This document shows, piece after piece, positions 1 through 9,100 of a stretch of DNA of 23,566 nt. Positions within the stretch are counted from its first letter, which is position 1, and the number at the start of each line of letters is the position of its first letter. Source of the DNA: Beroe ovata (lineage: Eukaryota; Ctenophora; Nuda; Beroida; Beroidae); assembly GCA_946803715.1 (NCBI GenBank), contig CAMPET010000198.1:112917-136482 (forward strand). The letters run 5' to 3'. The translations under genes were made by a program, and so were the position numbers. The notes beneath the pieces are model-generated. The model made no database searches. It saw only the letters and a program-made list of their open reading frames with translations, and had not been told where the DNA came from.

Positions 1-304
1 GTTGTTATTGGTGGTGTTGTGGTCGATGATGTTTGAGACGTGGTTGGAGTTGTGGTTGCAGGCGATGTTGTTGTCACCGATGGGGTCAAAGTAGGGGATG
101 AGGTGCTTGATGTTGAAAATGGACTTGTTGTACTGGATGAACTAGTTGATGAAGTTGAAGATGGAGAAGTTAAACTTGATGTTGTTATTGTTGGTGTTGG
201 TGTTCTAGACGTTGTTGTTATTGGTGGTGTTGTGGTTGATGATGTTTGAGACGTGGTTGGAGTTGTGGTTGCAGGCGATGTTGTTGTCACCGATGGGGTC
301 AGAG
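1..304 (-). repeat. 71-codon PTS repeat (213-bp period)
   Basis: Positions 1-88 and 214-301 are the same segment with one base difference (24 versus 237), spaced 213 bp or 71 codons. It encodes LTPSVTTTSPATTTPTTSQT and the following residues. The window starts inside the first copy, so the number of units is unknown. The near identity implies recent duplication or homogenisation, usual for mucin PTS arrays. Confidence 0.75.
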
Positions 305-531
305 TTGACGATATTGTTGCTGAAATAATTGTGATCATATTATCTTATTATCTTATTATGAGCAATAGTGGAAGAGATATACCACTTTTTTTCATTTAAC
401 AAACGATAAAAGAACAAACACTCCTAGTTGTTTATTTGGCTCACTCGGAGTTGAAGAGGAGGTTGAAGTAATATGACTTGTTGATGACGTTGTGATAGGG
501 CTGGTTGTCGTCACAACTGTCGGTGTGGTTG
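1..531 (-). other. Gene A exons 33-34: Thr/Ser/Pro mucin tract (partial)
   Basis: Exons 531-445 and 319-1, residues about 1357-1491 and continuing past the window. The translation is almost only Thr, Ser and Pro with a few Val, Ile and Ala (for example TTTSPATTTPTTSQTSSTTT) and no cysteine. This is the composition of a densely O-glycosylated PTS domain. A segment of about 88 bp recurs 213 bp apart. On the plus strand the tract appears as a low-complexity Val/Gly/Asp reading frame that should be ignored. Confidence 0.8.
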
Positions 532-3121
532 CTATGGGATAAAGTATTGTCAAGTTATCATGCAACCGGTGTAATTCTGTGTAGTGCAGCAGGGGTTACA
601 AAGACATGGTTGCAATACTCACTGGAACAATCGGCAGGTTTGCAGTCAGGAGGCAGGGTACCCGGCGGACAGGCACACTCCTCAAAACACTCGTTTGCAG
701 TGTAGTTCTTACACAGCTTCTCCCCACATATATCCTGACATGCAGGAGCACACTCCACGTACTCCTTGGGCCATTCACACATGACCTCTGTACGGGAGCG
801 AATGATTTATTGAGAGTTAAACAGCACTGTGAGAGATAGAATTATAATTGTTATCTAGAACCGAGACGTTGAAAGTGCGGGAAAAACTTGGACGGGCAAC
901 TCACGGCATTCGGGCATTTTCGTTCTCCAGCTGATTACAACGTTGTGCCTCTGGCACAGCTTCACGTAAGCAAGGATGGCCTCACAGTAGCACATACAGT
1001 CGCCTCCCATATCACATCCACACACGTCAAATTCACAGGCGGCTTGGTATTCAGCGTAGGGAACAAACCTGGGAAAACGTGGTCACCGTACAAATACCCA
1101 CACAGACACATAGATACACACACAGATACACCGCACACACATACACAAACAGTAGACACACACAGACACACATAAACAGACACACAGCACACACAAACAG
1201 ATACACACACAAACAGATACACACACTGACCCGTACGTCGTACACACACGCACACACACACACACACCTGTGACATGCCCCAAAAATACTCTCGTCAGCG
1301 AGTATGGAACACATGGTTTTAGCGTAGTCTGCCCTCACTGGGTGTATCTCGCAAGGGGTCTGGGTGTTGAACTCTGCGTCAGGACAGTCTTCTCGCTGTT
1401 TCCAAGCGTTACCTGTCCGTGACATTGGAATAATATCATCCACTCAGTAGGTACTCACAATCACCATATATTGGATGAATCAGAAGTTGGTGATGTTAGG
1501 TACCTATTATTATTTCTTATGCCATTCAAATGCGAGGTATAGGATTTGTTAAGATAATATTATGATTTATCCATGAATAATGGTTCAAGTTCTTATAGTA
1601 CGTATCATTTCAAAAACGATTTCTGAGTTTAAAAACCCAGTGCTTACCGAATTCGTACGCGTTAGTGGCGGGTAGGCCTCCTGGTGTATTGTAATCATTA
1701 CCAGGTTTACCGTCAAAGTTACCACAGAGACCCTCTAGTCGCCCGGACCACACCGGGTCAACCTGTGATGTTACATTGGTCATGATGGTTGTCCGGTCAC
1801 AATTCAGAGAGTTTAGAAGATTCCTGGAGTTTGACTCGACCCAGCAGCAATATTGCATCACAGTTCAGTTCAGTGATCGAGTGATGATCATGATGTCCAC
1901 CATACCTTGATATGGACATGTGTTGCTCCATTCCACATGACTCGTAGACCGATAGGAGAACCAATCATGACATAGAAACCAACTTGGGCAATCATAACAT
2001 CTGAGAAAATGGGATGGGATGAACTTCATGACAGACTCTAGAGAAAGAGAGAAGCGATGACAAATTTTGTGATACCCGGGATTTGAAACTCATTCAAGTC
2101 CGTATCATCCATGCCCAAGTACCTCCGTGATGTCCAGGGATGTTGAAAGGCTTGTCCTTGTTGTTGACTATGACCTCGCCCTCCTTGGTCAAACTGTACG
2201 TATCGTCACCGATAACTACAGTCACCGATTTAGCACATGTCACACCAACACTGCCACAGGGAACATTCTCGACACGCACCTAGACACGTAGAGTATGATT
2301 GATCATAGCTTGAGATCTCGCAGCAAATATATATCATCCAAAGTAACAATGAAACACGACATTAAGGAGTTGTGAGTATAATTATGAAGGAGTAGACTAT
2401 ACTGTGAAGGAGTATCGCTGTTACTCACGCTAAACTGTTCATCCTTATCTTGAGACAACATGTACTCGCATTCACCCTGGAACTCGAAGAATGAACCGTC
2501 GTATGTGAGGTAGTGAGGGTCACCATAAGCGATACATTCAGCTGAAACAACCGGTAGTGAGCAGGAAGCAGCGTTCATTCCTCATTTCGGCATTATATGA
2601 CGTACTGACTATACTGTATGATATTGATAAGGTATTGTGTATTATTGATTAAGATCTGTGTATTATTGATTAGGTTCTGTGTATTATTGATTAGGTTCTG
2701 TGTATTATTGATTAGGTTCTGCGTATTATTGATTAGGTTCTGTATGATATTGATTAGGTACTGTACCTGGACAGTCGTTCTCCTCACATTGCCATCCTTT
2801 AGATGTACACTCACTGAAATAAGCATTATCATCCTCTGGTTCCGCGATAGTGTAACAACGCTCGAGACTGGAGAGTACTTACAATTTGGAAATACTTACA
2901 ATTGCTATTTGAGGGTACTTACCACTTGTTACAGTCCTGTCTAATAGTTTGACCGACAGTGTACGTGTAATCGTAGAAAATACATCCGGATTCCTCATTA
3001 CCTGTCAAAACGTCATGTAACATCGAGAAACACTATTAATTGCGTCATGTAATATGATTCTAGGATGAATCACAACAGATATCATGATCAGATATTCCTC
3101 ATCAAATGATGTCACACACGC

Positions 3122-3160
<39 letters not shown>

Positions 3161-6100
3161 GTTACCATAGTGACAAAGTGACATCACACTTACCGCACAC
3201 TTCCTCAGTACAGTCGAATTTCCCGTCGACACAAGTACACGTGTTACAATCAACATCATACGTCTCTCCTGCCTTGTATTCTCGGAGATCGTTAACGTTG
3301 AGACATGAACACTCTGAGATCGGGACACAAACACCTCCTTCCTGAACGTGTGTGAGAAGTGTGTTACAAGAGTGCCGGATGAGAATTGAGCAGTGAGCAC
3401 GTCATCAGGTCATTCCTGTGATCGAGCTCCAGGATAAGATCTCACTCCCTGTCGACTACTGCTTCAACCATAACCGCCCCCGATAAGCCCATACTCCCAC
3501 TCCCAAGTCCCATCCCTTACATCCCGACCACTACTTAACTATCCCACTACGCAGTCCCGTATAGAACTTCCCGATACACGTACCTCATCGAGGACTTGAT
3601 CCTTCGGACAGAAGCAGCCCTCAACACAGGTCTTATCACACGCCAGCGGGCGAGATATGTCCGCACAAGTCTGGATACACGCAGACCCACACGCAGTGTA
3701 GAGTTGTCCTGCCGGACAGCCGGCATCTGCGATAAAACATCACGTGTCAGTACTGTTAAATATCACGTGTCAGTGCAGTTAGAAATCACGCGCGTGACTA
3801 CTACACGTGGTAAAATATAACGCGTTAGTTGTCACGTGACGACTTACCGCAGTGAGACTCGTCCCTCCAGCTCAGATAGGTTCCCTTGAGAGCGCATTGA
3901 CGAGCGTAGTTGGACGCAGCTTCACACATGCATGTCTTGCTGTCACCAGGACAGTTACACATGTCTTGCACACACCTGCGAGTGAGTGAATAACACGTGT
4001 GTGAGAGATGTACAGTTACCATGGAGACGGAGGCGAGGTCATAGTGTGACGCTGAATGCTCATGTGCTTGTGTGAATAGTTGTCAAGGGTTGCAGAGTGG
4101 ATTCAGTTGTAGTGGATAGTCGTCACACTTGAGCTGGCTGCAGGAGCGTGTCTACTTACTGAGAGTAATAGTCGTCCACTTCAACAGTGCTGTGACATCT
4201 TGAGATATGCTCGTCTGAAATAATTGTTGTGTAACGTAACATCGAGAGGTATCTTACAGCACATTGCTGGGTAACAGATAAATTATACAAAGCTACACTC
4301 ACCATTGACTATGAAATGAACAACTCTCACCTTCCTTTAGGAGTTCACTGCACGCCTCCTCGGCCAGACCCTTGGCGGCAGCCATATTCGCCTCCTCACA
4401 AGGCAGGTAGTTTGCCTCATGGTAATTCTCAGTGTCGTCACACGAGCCTTTGTTCACCTAAACGAGAGGGAAATGTCACCGTGTGAACTGTGTGTGCATT
4501 GTCATGGATACGACAAAGTGAGGAACTCAATCTTACTTCCCCTCTCTCGCTTACCTGCCATGACTTGGCGAATGATGTCGAATCCTGTTCATATGTGTTG
4601 CTGTTAGCAGGAACAAAATCGTTGTTTGCACTGGAATGCGGCAATTGTTATAAGAGTTATAAATTCTTGGGAATTATACTGAATTTCGAGAATACTGTAA
4701 AGAATTTTAACACGGTTTTATCACATGTGATGGACGTCAAGTGCCACAAGTGGTAGGAACTATAGTAATATGATCCAGGACTCACTTGCTATCAAATGTA
4801 CCACACAGACCACACAGACTGTTCTTGAGAGTGTTGGGGGCCACTATCTGAACCATCTGTTCGTTGTCCCAAACTACTCCGAGACCCACAAATCCGGTTA
4901 TCTTGATATTCAGCTGCGTTCTCCTGAGCAGGGTCATGGTGGTGTCAAGAGCTGTAGGTGTCAAGAAGAAAGTGAAACCGGGGTCAAACAAGACGATACA
5001 AGAAGCAAATGTCAGCAGATATGAAATCTTTCGTCAATCACGATCGTCAACTCACATGTCAGAGTAGGGCAGAATATCAAAGCTATCGGAGAGGTATGGA
5101 AGTTCCTGTGTACCGACACCACGCTTTGCGTTTGGATTAGTCACCTCCACTGTGTATCCATCTATTGATTCAATAGTCCAGTCCATGATTTGGATCTGGG
5201 AGGGATCATTAGACCTTACTTTCACTAATTGGTGGTAGGTAAACGTGAGGTGCCATTTACTTTTATTTACTTAATATATGGTGTAACCGCTATCAAATTT
5301 CGGACATGAAAACAAGTTTATCAACTTACCAACACCAGTACACGGTACCTACAACAATAACCGAAGACAAGTGTAACATGTAAGTGTAACACATACCTTG
5401 ACGTAACGGTAGCAGAAGCTATCACTGGTGCAATCTGTTCGTGATCTGGATGTCGTCACCTTGATTATCTTGCCAGCATCGCTCGTGGTGGGATCATTGT
5501 TCGCACAATCTTGTACCTGTTGGGAGAGGAGAATTAGAACAGCCCGGGTTGATTGCCGAATCCCAGAAGGTGTAAGATCGATGTGAAACCGGTGCAAAGC
5601 ACGATGGTATTTTAGTATTTTGGCGCCAGGGAGTCGCATAGATATTTCATAAGAATAGGGTTTGAGTACCAAATTCTGCTGATTTGAGGGGTGTTACAAC
5701 AACTCACCATAGTGTACTCGCATGCTCCGTAGAAGTCGTACTCCGTCTTATCGAATGTCGTATAGTGTCCGAAAGAGTTGACTTCACACACGTCGGTACA
5801 TCCTGGTATTTCAGAGCACTCCCACCGTCCATTGGCACAAGTGCTGTGTGGAGAGGTGTTAGTTATACAGTTATACGAAGTGATGTTAGTTACACGTCGT
5901 GATGCTCGGGGCGTAAGTTGTTAACAGAAATCCTTTGATACAATCTCTCACCATTTTTTACAATCGTTGGAAAGTTGTTGTCCAGTCTCGTACCACTCTC
6001 CGAGATGCTCACAGGTACAACTCTGTCATGGGAGGAATTCTTATTGTGAAATCTTAAAAAACCTAGGTTCATGGGTATGGGATCAAAAAATACAAACATA

Positions 6101-9100
6101 AACTGCAATGCTCGAAAAGTGAAAACCCGCTACCCCACCCCCCTCTGAAACCCCATTCCCCTCTCTAACCTGGGCATCAACACAACCCTCCTTATTGTTG
6201 TCCCAGATGGTACCAGTTGGACAGAAACATCCCTCAACACAGGGCAAATCGCAACCCTCATTAACCAACATGTAGTTCTGACACGTGACTTGACACGCGC
6301 TAGCACACGTGCTGTACAGACGTCCTGAGACAGATGTGGTGTCAGCCAGGAGTGGTGTCAGCCAGGAGTGGTGTCAGGATGAGGTGGTGTCAGCAAGGAG
6401 TGGTGTCAGCAAGGAGTGGTGTCAGCAAGGAGTGGTGTCAGCAAGGAGTGGTGTCAGGATGAGGTGGTGTCAGTTGTAACTGGTAAAGTGGTAAGTGGCA
6501 TGTATACCTGATTCACAAGATTTTGGCTCCTCGCTGCACCCGGCATCATCCCTCCAGTCGAGGAACACGGCTTGGGTGGCGGCACACTCGTGGAAGAAGG
6601 CGGACAAGATTGTACATTGCTGGGTGGCGGAATCGCCGCCATTGTTATACACGTAGTCCTCAACACAGAGATCGTAGAACCTGGTATATGGGTCACAGAG
6701 ATTATGAAGGAGTAGCTCAGTCAAGTACAGAGAGTATCAAACATGGTCATTATGCCCTTTAGTCATCTTGGCCCCTGAGTTCATTTCCCCCGTATCAAAC
6801 ATACCTGTCATTTTCATCGATGCACTCCGCACTGTACGTTATGGGAGAGCAGGCTGCCTCAGCTGCTGCGAGAAGAGCGGTGGAAGCATCAGCCATGTTT
6901 GTGAAGGTGATGTCCGCGGTCGACGGACACTCATCTGAGGACACTCGCCAGGTAGACGCAAAACTCACGACATCCTCCTTGACATCTACGGGGGGATTAG
7001 GAGAGTGTTAGCGAATTGGCATATCGGGGGATTTGGGAGAATAGGTGTCTGCGAATTGGTGGAGACAGTGGTATGAGAAATCATGGAACAATGTCGATCC
7101 TATACTATTTTACACCCCTGAATAGGAAGCTCTCACGTACTAATAGGATCTCGCTAAAACACATGCTGAAACTAACCAGAGTAGGAATCGGTGAAATCAT
7201 TGGACGGATCCTCGTCGTAGTTACCACACAGACCCACCAGGTCGCCTGCGTACTCTGCTTTGGAGGCCTGAGTGTCACCGTGTGTGAGCCAGAGAAACCA
7301 GGTGACAACAGATAAGAAAATGAAAAGATTGTTGGCTGAAATCTAATTTTTTCTCATTCGAAAATATTTCCTAAGATAATTCACCCCAATGTAGATCTGC
7401 CCGTCTCCGTTCATAATCACATTCACATCCCCGCTCTGAATCACGACAAAGAAACCGGACTTTTTCACGACAAACTTGTCCGAATTGAAGGGCAACTTCA
7501 CAGCTTCCTTATTGTGGAACACATTCAAGTCCTGGTCCACAGTAACAATATCCTCCGTTCCCGAGGCTCCCTTATGCATCATGACACCGACTATTGCAGC
7601 GGTGGTGTCAGACATTATCCCCACAATCTTCCAGTCCCCGATTTTCCTCGCGAGCGTGACACCACAGCCCTTGTCCGGGTATTGGTACTCCCGACCATCG
7701 AATGTCTGGACGTTACCACTTCCCAGAATTGAGCACGTGTCGTCACAGTTTACATCGGAACACTCGTATTGTCCGGTCGCTCCGTTACAGTCACTGGAGG
7801 AGGATGTACAATGTACACTAACTATGTACGGTATTATACACTCTATAAGTATACACTCTATACATTGTACATTGTACACTAAAAAACAGTTTTATGAATT
7901 CCTGAACGACCACTTACCAAGATCTACATCCGATCTTGTACGACTCGCCGTTGGTGTCCTGCGAGCACTCGGGCAGGTTGTAAAGTTCTCTCTTCATGAT
8001 ATCCAGGTTACCTTTGTAAGGTTTGGTGGCAGCAAGCCGCTTTTCCGCTGCCATTATCTCAGCTCGCCCCTTCTCAGCCGGTGTTAGCTCTGTAATAGGG
8101 GGAGAGAGGTTCAATGAAAGAGTCATGAAATGGAAGAGACAGTTACAAACTCTTCACTTAGTAATTTTAATGAATCAAATCACTATGATCGATAACTGCT
8201 ATGATACTTACTTGGCTGTATAGCGATATCACAGAGGGCGCCAGTAAACATTGGCTCACAGGTACACTGGTTAGGACCAGTACACTGGCCATTTGCACAC
8301 TCTTCCTCACAGATAGCTGAGAGAGGGAGGGAGGAATTGTTAGATAAAATAGGAGAACATATTGGAATCAGTAGGATTATTGACGATGGAAAGGAATTAT
8401 TAGAGATGAGAACAAAGAGGAGGGAAAGAAATGGGGAGTAAAAACTTACGAGTGAGACACTTTTGGTTCTCGTCTCTCTCCCACCCAGCACAGCAGATGA
8501 CCTCATCAGTGATGACAGTCTTGTACTGAACCTCGGTGGTGTCAGCACTCTTCCTGAGGAGTTACCATCATGTTAAAATTGTTGTCATGGTAACAGTGTT
8601 GCCATCATGGTAACAGTGTTGTCTTGGTAACAGTGTTGCCATCATGATAACAGCGGTATGTTGCTATCATGGTAACAGTGGTATGTTGCCATGGTAACAG
8701 TAGCATGTTGCCATGGTAACAGTAGCATGTTGCCATGGTAACAGCGGTATGTTGCCATCATGGTAATATGTTGTCAGAGTTGTTGTCAGATACTAACTTG
8801 ACGCGCGCGCACGCGGAGTCGTTATCTTCGCCAGCGCAACGCGCAACACGGATGAGTCTGACATTCCGCTTCTGCTCCGCTGCCTCATTGACCACCTCCA
8901 GTGTCTGCACTCGCTTTAGACACTCGTGTGTTTCTGGAATAGTGAATGGTTGCAATGACTACACTAATAACTTGTCAATCGTTACAGTTTGAATTCTCGC
9001 TGCAGCTGTAATCACTAGGACATTAATAATCTCGACTTGCATCACACCTAGAGTAACAGTCGATGTAGATTTGAGGTAATCCCGCTGAACACGAATTACA

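Noticed and set aside
40-249. Val/Gly/Asp-rich 69-codon plus-strand frame
   Set aside because: It is the complement of the Thr/Ser/Pro mucin tract and has no independent evidence.
2614-2766. Tandem repeats as a possible CRISPR array
   Set aside because: Units abut with no unique spacers, lie in an intron of an animal gene, and are typical minisatellites.
4921-4960. Alternative acceptor CTACAG (before 4955) for gene A exon 17
   Set aside because: Joining it to exon 16 shifts the frame to an immediate stop. The acceptor CTCAG before 4923 keeps the frame and gives the expected VWD sequence after LPYSD.
7343-7879. 178-codon minus-strand frame as a complete single-exon protein
   Set aside because: Its first 29 residues and last 14 or so are intron sequence. 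The true exon 7 runs from 7793 to 7385, with a CAG acceptor, a GT donor and phases matching both neighbours.
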